34,050 bases of DNA from Bacteroidota bacterium (GTDB taxonomy: Bacteria > Bacteroidota > Bacteroidia > Flavobacteriales_F > PHOS-HE28), in assembly GCA_014584605.1 (NCBI GenBank), contig JACTMO010000043.1:1-34050 (forward strand). The letters run 5' to 3'. Shown here piece after piece: positions 1-7,993 of the stretch (positions are counted from its first letter, which is position 1; the number at the start of each line of letters is the position of its first letter). The notes beneath the pieces are model-generated. The model searched no databases and was not told the DNA's origin. It worked only from the letters and a program-made list of their open reading frames with translations. Made by a program: the position numbers and the translations under genes.

Positions 1-1
1 C

Positions 2-1732
2 GCCAACGGCTGCACCAGCACCGCTACGGCGGAAGTGTTGGAGGACAACAGTGTCCCTGGTGCACAGGCTGCTGGCGGCACGATCACCTGCACCAACCCG
101 TGTGCGACCCTGCAAGGCGTGGGTAACGGCGCCTACAGCTGGAGCGGCCCCGGCGGCTTCACCAGCGACGACCAGAACCCGACGGTGTGCGTGCCGGGTA
201 CCTACACCCTGGTGGTGACGGGCACCAACGGCTGCACCAGCACCGCCACGGCCGAAGTGCTGGAGGACACCGCGGCGCCTGACCTGGATGCGGAGGCCAC
301 GCCGATCGATTGCAACACCATGGAGGCGACGTTGACGGCGACCTCGCAAGCCGCAGTGTCCTTCCTGTGGACCGGCCCGAACGGCTTCAGCAGCGCCGGG
401 CCCATGGCCACCACCATGGAAGCCGGCACCTACACGGTGACCGTGACGGGTGAGAACGGATGCAGCGCCACCATGGATGTCGTCGTGATCGATCCCTGTG
501 ACAAGGATGAGTGCAGCGACCTCATCGTGATGTGCGGACCGGACGTGACCGTGGAATGCGGCAGTTCCCTGCACCCCTACGATGTGGGCCATCCGATCTT
601 CCGCAAGGACGACAAGTGCCCCGAGGTGACCGTGGGCTGGACCGACAGCTGGAGCGGAAGCTGCCCCTACATCCTGACCCGTACCTGGTGGGCCACGGAC
701 GCCCTGGGCAACAGCGAGACCTGCGTGCAGATCATCACCGTGGTGGACACCCAGGGCCCCGAGCTCATCGGCGTGCCGGCGGACATCACCGTGGCCTGTG
801 ATGAACTGAGCGATGAAGTGCCTGAGGTGCAAGCGGCGGACGCCTGCAAGAGCGCCTCGACGGTGACGATGACCGAGCTGTTCGTACCGGGGAACTGCCC
901 GGGCAACTACCAGCTGGTGCGTACCTGGACCGCCACGGACGAATGCGGCAACAGCAGCAGTGCGACGCAGACCGTTACGGTGGTGGACATCGAAGCGCCG
1001 GTCCTGGTGGGCGTGCCTGCCGACCTCACCCTGGAGTGCGACCAGAAGCTGCCGGAGCCTGCTCTCGTAAGCGCGCAGGACGCCTGCAGCACGGGCCTGG
1101 AGGTGTTGCTCACCGAAGAGACTGTGCCTGGCGACTGCAAGAACGAGTTCACGGTGGTACGTACCTGGACGGTGAGCGACCCGTGCGGCAACACCGCCAT
1201 CGCCACGCAGACCATCGAGGTGGTGGATACCACGCCGCCGACCATCCTTTGCACGGTGGCCGATATGGAGACCGTGTGCGACAAGGTGCCGGACCCCGAG
1301 CTCTGCAAGGCCATCGACAATTGCAGCGGTGAGGTGGAAGTGGTGTTCACCGAGGATGTTGACAGCAAGGACTGCGAGAAGGGCTTCACCATCACGCGCA
1401 CCTGGACGGCCGTGGACGACTGCGGCAACACCAGCGAACTGGTCCAGGTGATCACCGTGCTGGGCGGGAAGAAGCTCGCGGTCAGTGCCAACCCGAACCC
1501 CTTCCGGGTGAGCACCACGCTGCGCTTCACCGCCGACCGCGATGGCCAGGCCGTGATGGACCTCACCGACCTACAGGGCCGCCCGGTGGCCCGCCTCTTC
1601 GAAGGTCGCGTGGTGCGTGACACGGAGTACCAAGTGGAGCTGACCGCCGACGGTCTGACGGGCAACACCTACCTCTATCACCTGACCCTTGACGGACAGA
1701 GCGTTCACGGGCGCCTTGTGCTGACCCGCTGA
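2..1732 (+). CDS. T9SS-sorted repeat adhesin, 3' part only
   Basis: The reading frame is open to the left edge, so the start and signal peptide lie outside the window. The visible part begins with two Ig/SprB-like repeats (bases 2 to about 490; pattern GTYTxxVTGxNGC). Four HYR-like modules of about 80 residues follow (bases about 510-1465), each ending near a TWTxxDxCGN-type motif and rich in paired cysteines. The C-terminal 85 residues (from NPNPF at about base 1492) look like a type A T9SS sorting domain, with a DLQGR turn. The expected role is a cell-surface or secreted adhesin exported by Sec and then T9SS; the ligand is unknown. The gene stands alone: a hairpin terminator follows and the next gene has its own promoter box. 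Family assignment is by repeat pattern, not by a search. Confidence 0.85.
   Translation, partial: ANGCTSTATAEVLEDNSVPGAQAAGGTITCTNPCATLQGVGNGAYSWSGPGGFTSDDQNPTVCVPGTYTLVVTGTNGCTSTATAEVLEDTAAPDLDAEATPIDCNTMEATLTATSQAAVSFLWTGPNGFSSAGPMATTMEAGTYTVTVTGENGCSATMDVVVIDPCDKDECSDLIVMCGPDVTVECGSSLHPYDVGHPIFRKDDKCPEVTVGWTDSWSGSCPYILTRTWWATDALGNSETCVQIITVVDTQGPELIGVPADITVACDELSDEVPEVQAADACKSASTVTMTELFVPGNCPGNYQLVRTWTATDECGNSSSATQTVTVVDIEAPVLVGVPADLTLECDQKLPEPALVSAQDACSTGLEVLLTEETVPGDCKNEFTVVRTWTVSDPCGNTAIATQTIEVVDTTPPTILCTVADMETVCDKVPDPELCKAIDNCSGEVEVVFTEDVDSKDCEKGFTITRTWTAVDDCGNTSELVQVITVLGGKKLAVSANPNPFRVSTTLRFTADRDGQAVMDLTDLQGRPVARLFEGRVVRDTEYQVELTADGLTGNTYLYHLTLDGQSVHGRLVLTR
3..268 (+). repeat. 222-base tandem repeat unit inside the adhesin
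   Basis: Bases 3-46 recur at 225-268 with only about three differences, all at third codon positions (for example ttg/ctg). The offset is 222 bases, or 74 codons, one Ig/SprB-like module. Near-identity of the repeat ends suggests recent unit duplication or gene conversion. More units probably lie to the left of the window. Confidence 0.8.
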
Positions 1733-1754
1733 CCGGTCCACGACCCCGACGACA

Positions 1755-1786
1755 GGGCCCCCTCCACACCGGAGGGGGTCCTTCGT
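1755..1786 (+). terminator. Hairpin terminator after the adhesin
   Basis: CCCCCTCC (1758-1765) pairs with GGAGGGGG (1771-1778) across a 5-base loop, followed by the weak T-containing tail ccttcgtt. It lies 25 bases after the adhesin stop and just before the rarA promoter box. Confidence 0.75.
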
Positions 1787-1794
1787 TAGGGGCC

Positions 1795-1802
1795 TACCTT
1801 CG
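1795..1802 (+). promoter_or_regulatory. rarA -7 box next to the start codon
   Basis: TACCTTCG matches the Bacteroidota -7 consensus TAnnTTTG at five of six defined positions and ends 4 bases before the ATG. If transcription starts about 4 bases after the box, the mRNA is leaderless. No Shine-Dalgarno sequence and no clear -33 TTTG is seen. Confidence 0.5.
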
Positions 1803-1806
1803 CCGC

Positions 1807-3078
1807 ATGGATGCCGCGCCCCTGGCCGAACGCATGCGGCCCCGCGACCTGGACGAGGTGGTGGGGCAGGACCATCTGGTGGGTCCGGACGGGATCCTGA
1901 GGCGGGCATTGGGCGGCGGCATGCTCCCCAGCATGGTGCTGTGGGGCCCTCCCGGAGTGGGCAAGACCACCCTGGCCCGGCTGATCGCCGAGCGCCTGCA
2001 GCGCCCCTTCTTCACCCTCAGCGCCATCAGCAGCGGCGTGAAAGAGGTGCGCGAGGTCATCGAGCAGGCCGGTGGCAAGGGCCTCTTCGCACGCAGTGCC
2101 GTGCTCTTCATCGATGAGATCCACCGCTTCAGCAAAGCCCAGCAGGACAGCCTGCTCGGCGCCGTGGAGAAAGGCACGGTGACCCTGATCGGCGCCACCA
2201 CCGAGAACCCCAGCTTCGAGGTGATCGGTGCCCTGCTGAGCCGTTGTCAGGTCTATGTGCTGCGGCCGCTGGCCGAGGAGGAACTGCGGGCGCTGCTCGA
2301 ACGCGCCATGCGGGAGGACGCCGAACTGCGCACGCGGTCCATCACGCTCGCGGAGACCAAGGCCCTGTTGCGGGCCAGCGGAGGCGATGCCCGACGGCTG
2401 CTGAACACCTTCGAGTTGTGCGTGAAGGCCGCGGGCGAAGGCGCCGTGACCCTCACCGACGAGCTGGTGAAGCAGGTGGTGCAGAGCCAGGCGGCACGGT
2501 ACGACAAGCAGGGCGAGCAGCACTACGATATCGTCAGCGCGTTCATCAAGAGCATGCGCGGCAGCGACCCCCACGCGGCGCTGTACTGGCTGGCCCGCAT
2601 GGTGGAAGGCGGCGAGGACCCGTTGTTCATCGCAAGGCGCATGGTGATCCTGGCCAGCGAGGACGTCGGCAACGCCGATCCGAACGCCCTGTTGCTGGCC
2701 ACCACGGCCATGCAGGCCGTGCAGCTGGTGGGCTGGCCCGAGAGCCGCATCATCCTGGGCCAATGCGCGGTGTACCTGGCCTGCGCCCCCAAGAGCAACG
2801 CCTCGTACCTGGCGATCGGCGCCGCCCAGCAGCTGGTGCAGCGCACCGGCGACCTGCCCGTGCCCCTGCACCTGCGCAACGCCCCCACCCGCCTGATGAA
2901 GGACCTCGGCTACGGCCGCGACTATCAGTACAGCCACGATCAGCCCGGCCATGCCGGCGACCAGGAGTTCCTTCCGGAGGACATCAGCGGCACACGCCTC
3001 TACACCCCGGGCGACAATGCCCGGGAACAACGCTGGGCCGAGCACCTCGACCGCATCTGGAAGGACCGCTACAAGTGA
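1807..3078 (+). CDS. rarA: Replication-associated recombination ATPase RarA (MgsA)
   Basis: This is a 423-residue AAA+ ATPase of the RarA/MgsA/WRNIP1 family, related to clamp loaders and RuvB, which acts at stalled replication forks. Walker A is GPPGVGKTT (residues 47-55), Walker B is VLFIDEIH (99-106), sensor 1 lies in GATTENPS (129-136), and Arg146 in LLSRCQ is the probable arginine finger. The C-terminal half carries the family's tetramerisation region (YDIVSAFIKSMRGSDPHAALYWLARM). Length is usual for the family. The ATG directly follows a -7-like box. The gene converges on the next one with no gap: the two stop codons abut in the palindrome TGATCA (3076-3081). Confidence 0.95.
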   Translation: MDAAPLAERMRPRDLDEVVGQDHLVGPDGILRRALGGGMLPSMVLWGPPGVGKTTLARLIAERLQRPFFTLSAISSGVKEVREVIEQAGGKGLFARSAVLFIDEIHRFSKAQQDSLLGAVEKGTVTLIGATTENPSFEVIGALLSRCQVYVLRPLAEEELRALLERAMREDAELRTRSITLAETKALLRASGGDARRLLNTFELCVKAAGEGAVTLTDELVKQVVQSQAARYDKQGEQHYDIVSAFIKSMRGSDPHAALYWLARMVEGGEDPLFIARRMVILASEDVGNADPNALLLATTAMQAVQLVGWPESRIILGQCAVYLACAPKSNASYLAIGAAQQLVQRTGDLPVPLHLRNAPTRLMKDLGYGRDYQYSHDQPGHAGDQEFLPEDISGTRLYTPGDNAREQRWAEHLDRIWKDRYK

Positions 3079-3525
3079 TCAGGAGGCCCGCTCGTTCTCC
3101 ATGAACCGGCGGTGCATGTCGTAGATGATCCCGAGGCTCACCAGCAGGCCTCCCACCCCCTGCTCCAGCATCTGCCAGAGGGCATCGATCACCACATGCA
3201 TGGCGCCCGATTTGGCGAAGCTCATGCCCAGGATGTACACCAGCAGGAAGACCACGAAGCCCACCACGGCCCCCAGCAGCGCGCTCATCAGCGGGAAGGC
3301 CCTTTTGAGGCTCACCCACTCGTAGGCGATGGCCTGATGCACCGCGAAGGTGATCACCATGCCGATGATCAGGTACACCAGTCCGCTGAGGACCAGGTAC
3401 AGCGGCAGCGGGATGCGCAGGTCCTGCAGGTCCGTCAGCGCCAGGCCATGCCACAGGTACGAAAGGCCGTACATCACCACGCTCGAGGCGATCCAAGGGA
3501 CCAGGAACCCGCGTTTTCCGAACAT
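3079..3525 (-). CDS. Four-helix integral membrane protein, unknown function
   Basis: The 148-residue protein has four likely transmembrane helices: roughly residues 8-28 (after a basic MFGKR start), 41-66, 79-102 and 118-135. It ends in a charged cytosolic-looking tail (YDMHRRFMENERAS). No catalytic motif is visible. It loosely resembles small DUF1761-type membrane proteins, but I cannot assign it. It is divergent from the 3584 lipoprotein gene and shares the intergenic promoter region with it. Its stop codon abuts the rarA stop. Confidence 0.75.
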   Translation of the reverse strand: MFGKRGFLVPWIASSVVMYGLSYLWHGLALTDLQDLRIPLPLYLVLSGLVYLIIGMVITFAVHQAIAYEWVSLKRAFPLMSALLGAVVGFVVFLLVYILGMSFAKSGAMHVVIDALWQMLEQGVGGLLVSLGIIYDMHRRFMENERAS

Positions 3526-3568
3526 GCCTGCGTACCGGGATGTTGCCGCGCCCCAAAGCGCCGGTGGC

Positions 3569-3577
3569 TAAATTACG
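3569..3577. promoter_or_regulatory. Possible bidirectional -7 box between divergent genes
   Basis: On the plus strand TAAATTAC (3569-3576) ends 7 bases before the ATG at 3584. On the minus strand the same bases read TAATTTAG, also TAnnTTnG-like, about 43 bases before the ATG at 3525. The AT-rich core TAAATTA stands out in GC-rich surroundings and could serve both genes. Confidence 0.4.
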
Positions 3578-3583
3578 CCCCGT

Positions 3584-5203
3584 ATGAGGAACGACGCCGC
3601 CATGGCCAGGGTTGCCTCGGCCTTCGCTCTGGTGTGCGCCCTGCTGGCGGCGACCACAGGCTGCCGCAAGGCGGGGGAGCCTTCCCGGTGGGATGTGGAC
3701 CTGCTGGCGCCCCTGGTGAACACCTCGCTCACGATCGGCGACCTGGTGGCCGACTCACTGCTGGTGGCCGGTGCGGACGGCCAGTTGACGCTGCTGTACC
3801 GCACCGAGCTCTTCGGCATCCGCCTGGACACCCTGCTGCAGGTCCCTGACACGGGGATCACGTACAGCTACGTGCTTCCCATTCCGGGGCCGCTCTTCTT
3901 CGCGGCCGGCGCCATGCTGCCCACCGACGAGGACGCCACCACCCTGGACCTGGAGGACGTTCAGCTCCGCGCCCTGGCGATCCGCAGCGGGCGCCTGGAT
4001 GTGGCGCTCACCAACATGATCGCCAGCGGTATCACGGGGACCTTCGCCCTGCCGGGAGCCACGTACAACGGACAGCCGGTCGCCGTGCAAGGGGCCGTGC
4101 CCGCCGGAAGCCCACAAGCCCCCTCCACGACAACGCTCACCCGGGACCTTGCCGGCCACTGGTTCGACCTGCGCGGACCGGACCTCGACCAGGTGAACGC
4201 GCTGCATTCCCAGGTCAGCATCCAGCTGGACCCGAACGGAGCCGGGGCCAACGTCACCAACCTGGACAGTGTGAAGGCCGTGGCCACCTATACCGGCATC
4301 GTACCCCAATATGCCGAAGGTTATTTCGGGCACCGCACCGAGCAGGTGGGGCCCGAGCACACGGAGCTCGACCTCTTCGACCGCATCACCCACGGGCTGC
4401 TCGACATCGACCAGGTCGAAGCCCGCATCCGCGTCACCAACGGGGTGGGCGCCGACCTGCGCATCCGCATCCACGAACTGGTGGCGCAGAACACGCGCAC
4501 CGGAACGGAAGTGCCGCTCACGGGTCCGCTCGTGGGCGTTCCCATCAACCTCACCCGTGCCCTGGACCTGGGCGGCGGCTTCCAGCCCACCGCATGGAAC
4601 GCCACGCTGCACACCGGGAACAGCAGCATCGCGCCCTTCGTGGAGAACCTGCCCGACCGCCTGCGCTACACGATGGACCTGGAGCTGAACCCCTTGGGCG
4701 ACGTCAGCAACGGGCACGACTTCCTGTACTACGAAAGCACCATCAGCGCCCAGCTGGAGCTGGAAATGCCGCTGCGGCTCATCGCCACCGACCTCACCGT
4801 GGAGCGCACCGTCACGCCCGACCTTCCGGGCTCGGCCGATGGGCACGGGCTTCGCGAAGGCAGCCTCACCCTGTTCGCCACCAACGGCTTCCCCTTCCAG
4901 GCCCGGCTGATGCTGGACGTCGTGGACGCGGACGGCCTGGTGGTGGGTACCATTCCCGTGGTGGGCGAGGTGGCCTCCGGCGAAGTGGACCCCGATGGTC
5001 TGGTGCGCGATCCGGTGCGCTCCTCCTGCACGGCCTCCCTCTCCCCGGCGATGGTGGACCTGCTGTACACGGGCCTGCCGTTGCGGGTCCGTGCGGTCTT
5101 CAATACGGCGGACCAGGCGCAGCATCTACCGCTGATGGCCCACTACCGTCTGGACCTGCAGGTGGTGGCGGACGTGAACCAGGTGGTGAACGGCGATGAG
5201 TGA
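3584..5203 (+). CDS. Predicted outer-membrane lipoprotein, unknown function
   Basis: The 539-residue protein has a hydrophobic signal ending in a lipobox-like LLAATTGC, with Cys27 the likely lipidated residue, followed by RKAGEPSRWDVDLLAPL. The rest is beta-rich with no transmembrane segment and no recognised catalytic motif. Residues 1-7 precede a second Met (MARVAS), which is an alternative start. The ATG at 3584 is kept because a TAAATTAC box ends 7 bases upstream. Its 3' end overlaps the next gene by 8 bases, so the two are almost certainly co-transcribed. Lipoprotein plus DUF5723 protein is a Bacteroidota gene pair of unknown function; a joint cell-envelope role is an inference. Confidence 0.8.
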   Translation: MRNDAAMARVASAFALVCALLAATTGCRKAGEPSRWDVDLLAPLVNTSLTIGDLVADSLLVAGADGQLTLLYRTELFGIRLDTLLQVPDTGITYSYVLPIPGPLFFAAGAMLPTDEDATTLDLEDVQLRALAIRSGRLDVALTNMIASGITGTFALPGATYNGQPVAVQGAVPAGSPQAPSTTTLTRDLAGHWFDLRGPDLDQVNALHSQVSIQLDPNGAGANVTNLDSVKAVATYTGIVPQYAEGYFGHRTEQVGPEHTELDLFDRITHGLLDIDQVEARIRVTNGVGADLRIRIHELVAQNTRTGTEVPLTGPLVGVPINLTRALDLGGGFQPTAWNATLHTGNSSIAPFVENLPDRLRYTMDLELNPLGDVSNGHDFLYYESTISAQLELEMPLRLIATDLTVERTVTPDLPGSADGHGLREGSLTLFATNGFPFQARLMLDVVDADGLVVGTIPVVGEVASGEVDPDGLVRDPVRSSCTASLSPAMVDLLYTGLPLRVRAVFNTADQAQHLPLMAHYRLDLQVVADVNQVVNGDE

Positions 5204-6425
5204 GCGCCTGTCCGTCCTGGCCCTGGGCCTGGCCCTTCCCCTGCTGGCGACGGCACAGGCCTGGCTGCCCCACGGCATCGGGACGGACCGGGACCGCGTG
5301 GAGCTTCGCGGTGGAGCCTCCTACGATTCGAACACCCTGCTGAACGAGCTGGTCCTCGACCTGACGCGGGGCGGTTTCGTGGCGCGCGATGTGCGCGAAC
5401 GCAGCCAGGCCGCCCTGCGAGCCAACAACCGGCTGGGCCAGGTGCTGCAGCTGGGTGTGCACGCGGTGTTCGGCGACAGCGTGCTGGGCCGCACCGACCT
5501 CAAGGTGCTGGTCTCCGCCACACACCAGGACCAGGCCGGGCTGCGCTTCCGTCCCGACGTGTACACGCTCACCTTCTTCGGCAACGCAGGCTTCGCCGGT
5601 CGGCGTGCGGACCTCTCCGGGTCGGCCTTCGAGCAGCAGCGCTTCCAGACCCTGGGCGGCGGTCTGTACAACACGCGCACCGGCAGCTGGGTGCGGCTCG
5701 ACCTGGTGAAGGGACAGTCGTGGACCGCCGTGGACCTGCAGGATGCGACCCTGCTCACCGCAACGGACGGGACCCGCCTGGAGCTCCGGCTCCATGGCAG
5801 CTATCACAACAGCGACAGCGCGCGTAGCGACCTCGGTGCCTTCAACGGGATGGGTGCCGCCGTCAGTTTCGCGCAGTGCTTCGGGCTGCCCGGCCGGGCA
5901 GGCGTCACACAGCGCATCACCGTGGGTGCCGAGGACCTGGGCGCCGTGCGATGGGGTCCGCGCTCCCTGCACAGCCGCCCCGACACCGGCCTCACCTTCG
6001 ACGGCTTCGACGTCGAGGACATCTTCGACCTGGACGGTGCACTGACCGGTGGAACGCAGTTGCTGGACAGCTTCGGCGTACGCCCCGCCGCGGGTGCCGA
6101 ATGGCGCCTGTTGCCGCTGCATGCCTGGGTGGAGCACAGCGTCATCTGGGACACGGGCTGGCGGATGGACCTGCGGATCGCCCAACGTGCCCTGCCGGGC
6201 TTCATCCCCTTCGTCCAGGCCACGGGCTGGCGCCGCTTCGGTGCACAGGCCGTGGGCATCTCCGCTCAATACGGAGGCTTCGGTGGCCTGCGGGCCGGGC
6301 TGCACGGCCGTTTCCACATCACCCGATGGCTGGGCGCCGAGCTGGTGCTGCCCAACCTGTACGGCTTCACGGGCGCACGGGCCCGGGGGCTCGCCGCACA
6401 GGTGGGGCTGTTGTTCTTCCCCTGA
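5196..6425 (+). CDS. DUF5723-like outer-membrane beta-barrel protein
   Basis: The 409-residue protein has a signal peptide (MSERLSVLALGLALPLLATAQA). After it come alternating hydrophobic/polar strands typical of an outer-membrane barrel, ending in an aromatic C-terminus (VGLLFFP). The segment around residues 125-160 (TLTFFGNAGFAGRRADLSGSAF) resembles the DUF5723 family of Bacteroidota surface proteins; this is recognition by eye. The start codon lies inside the 3' end of the upstream lipoprotein gene (8-base overlap), pointing to translational coupling and a shared envelope function. trmD follows after 13 bases, but with its own promoter box. Confidence 0.75.
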   Translation: MSERLSVLALGLALPLLATAQAWLPHGIGTDRDRVELRGGASYDSNTLLNELVLDLTRGGFVARDVRERSQAALRANNRLGQVLQLGVHAVFGDSVLGRTDLKVLVSATHQDQAGLRFRPDVYTLTFFGNAGFAGRRADLSGSAFEQQRFQTLGGGLYNTRTGSWVRLDLVKGQSWTAVDLQDATLLTATDGTRLELRLHGSYHNSDSARSDLGAFNGMGAAVSFAQCFGLPGRAGVTQRITVGAEDLGAVRWGPRSLHSRPDTGLTFDGFDVEDIFDLDGALTGGTQLLDSFGVRPAAGAEWRLLPLHAWVEHSVIWDTGWRMDLRIAQRALPGFIPFVQATGWRRFGAQAVGISAQYGGFGGLRAGLHGRFHITRWLGAELVLPNLYGFTGARARGLAAQVGLLFFP

Positions 6426-6426
6426 G

Positions 6427-6434
6427 GATCTTTG
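6427..6434 (+). promoter_or_regulatory. trmD -7 box next to the start codon
   Basis: GATCTTTG ends 4 bases (CCCC) before the trmD ATG. The same octamer occurs at 20971-20978, and CATCTTTG at 16031-16038, both also just ahead of start codons. Confidence 0.5.
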
Positions 6435-6438
6435 CCCC

Positions 6439-7158
6439 ATGGTCCGCCTCCGCATCGACATCCTATCGGCCGTGCCACGCCTGCTGGACAGTTGGTTCGC
6501 CGAAAGCATCCTGCAACGCGCCCAACAGAAAGGTCTGGTGGAAGTGGTGCTGCACGACCTGCGGCAATGGAGCACCGACAAGCACCGGCGGATCGACGAC
6601 TACGTGTTCGGCGGTGGCGCGGGCATGGTGCTGCAGGTGGAGCCCATTCACCGGGCCATCACCCAGCTCAAGAGCGAACGCCACTATGATGCGGTGATCT
6701 ACCTGAGCCCCGACGGGGAGTTGCTGGACCAGCCGCTGGCCAACCGCCTCAGCGTGCATCGCAACCTGATCCTGCTCTGCGGTCACTACAAAGGCGTGGA
6801 TGAACGGGTCCGTGCGCATCTGGTGGACCTGGAGGTGAGCATCGGCAACTACGTGCTCAGCGGCGGCGAGCTCGGGGCGGCGGTGCTGAGCGATGCCTTG
6901 ATCCGGCTTGTTCCCGGGGTCCTGAGCGACGAGACCTCGGCCCTGAGCGACAGCTTCCAGGACGGCCTGGTGGCCCCACCTGTTTACACCCGGCCCGCCG
7001 CCTACGGCGATTGGAAGGTGCCCGAGGTGCTGCTCAGCGGCCACGAAGCGAGGATCGCCGAATGGCGTCATCAACAGGCCGTACAACGCACCCGGGAACG
7101 GAGGCCCGAGCTGCTGGAAGGAGGCCCCGATGAAGCCGGCAGCTTGGGGGAGGGCTGA
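6439..7158 (+). CDS. trmD: tRNA (guanine-37-N1)-methyltransferase TrmD
   Basis: The 239-residue SPOUT-class enzyme methylates G37 next to the anticodon using S-adenosylmethionine, which prevents +1 frameshifting. Family motifs are present: VFGGGAGMVLQ (residues 54-64), LLCGHYKGVDERV (113-125) and the trefoil-knot segment IGNYVLSGGELGAAVLSDAL (135-154), followed by RLVPGVL. The frame is open far upstream, but the family start MVRLRIDIL fits the ATG at 6439, which follows a GATCTTTG box. The C-terminal tail after ERRPELLEG is short and Gly/Glu-rich. rplS follows after 78 bases, as in the common trmD-rplS pairing, but with its own promoter-like box. Confidence 0.95.
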   Translation: MVRLRIDILSAVPRLLDSWFAESILQRAQQKGLVEVVLHDLRQWSTDKHRRIDDYVFGGGAGMVLQVEPIHRAITQLKSERHYDAVIYLSPDGELLDQPLANRLSVHRNLILLCGHYKGVDERVRAHLVDLEVSIGNYVLSGGELGAAVLSDALIRLVPGVLSDETSALSDSFQDGLVAPPVYTRPAAYGDWKVPEVLLSGHEARIAEWRHQQAVQRTRERRPELLEGGPDEAGSLGEG

Positions 7159-7185
7159 GGCGATGCCCACTTTCGGAAAGTTCCG

Positions 7186-7236
7186 TAATATTGCGGCCCC
7201 GAACGCGGGCTCAACCCGCATAAGTGCCTGAGCGCC
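7186..7236 (+). promoter_or_regulatory. rplS promoter box and short leader
   Basis: TAATATTG (7186-7193) is a one-mismatch TAnnTTTG box. It leaves a leader of about 40 bases containing a small hairpin (GCGGG 7205-7209 with CCCGC 7215-7219). This is one of the few genes here with an apparent leader. A regulatory role for the hairpin is not shown. Confidence 0.4.
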
Positions 7237-7605
7237 ATGGACAAGCTGAAGCAACTCGAAAAGGAATGGGCACCGCTGAAGGCCATGCCCGAGTTCAAGG
7301 CCGGTGACACCATCACCGTGCACTACAAGATCGTGGAAGGCAACAAGGAGCGCATCCAGCAGTTCCAGGGTGTGGTCATCCAGCGCAAGGGATCGGGCAG
7401 CACCGCCACCTTCACGGTGCGCAAGATGAGCGGCAACGTGGGCGTGGAACGGATCTTCCCGGCCTCCTCCCCGTTCATCGACCAGGTGGACGTGAACAAG
7501 CGTGGCGATGTGCGGCGTGCCCGCATCTTCTATCTGCGCGACCGCCGCGGCAAGAGCGCCCGCATCACGGAGAAGCGTCAGAACGTGGCCGCCACGGCCC
7601 AGTGA
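7237..7605 (+). CDS. rplS: 50S ribosomal protein L19
   Basis: This 122-residue protein of the large subunit sits at the subunit interface. Family hallmarks are [20 protein letters not shown] (residues 25-44), [25 protein letters not shown] and [18 protein letters not shown], ending in basic [18 protein letters not shown]. Length is normal for the family. The start is fixed by the family N-terminus ([11 protein letters not shown]). It lies downstream of trmD and ends at a strong hairpin terminator. Confidence 0.97.
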   Translation: MDKLKQLEKEWAPLKAMPEFKAGDTITVHYKIVEGNKERIQQFQGVVIQRKGSGSTATFTVRKMSGNVGVERIFPASSPFIDQVDVNKRGDVRRARIFYLRDRRGKSARITEKRQNVAATAQ

Positions 7606-7629
7606 GGCGGCTCACTGTGAACTCCGAAG

Positions 7630-7652
7630 GGCCCCGGCGACGGGGCCTTTTC
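7630..7652 (+). terminator. Rho-independent terminator after rplS
   Basis: GGCCCCG (7630-7636) and CGGGGCC (7641-7647) form a perfect 7-pair stem with a GCGA (GNRA) tetraloop, followed by TTTT. It lies 25 bases after the rplS stop. Confidence 0.9.
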
Positions 7653-7662
7653 GTGTTCGGAC

Positions 7663-7670
7663 CATCCTTC
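7663..7670 (+). promoter_or_regulatory. Weak -7-like box before the GlsB-type gene
   Basis: CATCCTTC resembles CATCTTTG at 16031 and ends 5 bases before the ATG at 7676. It is a weak match alone, supported by the same layout at other genes in the window. Confidence 0.3.
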
Positions 7671-7675
7671 ACCCC

Positions 7676-7915
7676 ATGCGTATCATCTGGAGCTTGATCG
7701 TGGGCGGCGTGGCCGGATGGCTGGCCGGCCAAATGATGAAGGGGGGCGGCTACGGGCTGCTGGCGAACATCGCGCTCGGCATCGTTGGCGGCATCATCGG
7801 CGACCTGGTGTTCGGTGTGCTCGGGCTGGCGGCCACCCATCTCCTCGGCCGCATCATCTGCGCCACCGTGGGTGCTGTTCTGCTGATCGTGGTGGTGCGG
7901 GCCGTTCGGAAATAG
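7676..7915 (+). CDS. GlsB/YeaQ/YmgE-type stress-response membrane protein
   Basis: The 79-residue protein is almost entirely hydrophobic, with three likely membrane helices. It carries the glycine-rich pattern of the transglycosylase-associated (GlsB/YeaQ/YmgE) family: GGVAGWLAGQMMKGGGYGLLANIALGIVGGIIGDLVFG. The name is historical and the molecular role is unclear; relatives are linked to envelope and acid stress. The ATG at 7676 gives the usual family length; the open frame further upstream runs into rplS and the terminator, so it is not coding. Single-gene unit between the rplS terminator and the PNGase-like gene. Confidence 0.85.
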   Translation: MRIIWSLIVGGVAGWLAGQMMKGGGYGLLANIALGIVGGIIGDLVFGVLGLAATHLLGRIICATVGAVLLIVVVRAVRK

Positions 7916-7979
7916 GCCCGGATCGGCAGCATCCACCATACGGTGCCCATGGAGCGTGCCGGAGCGAACGATCGTTCCC

Positions 7980-7987
7980 GATCTTGG
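7980..7987 (+). promoter_or_regulatory. -7-like box before the PNGase F-like gene
   Basis: GATCTTGG differs by one base from the GATCTTTG box of trmD and ends 6 bases before the ATG at 7994. Confidence 0.4.
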
Positions 7988-7993
7988 CACCCC

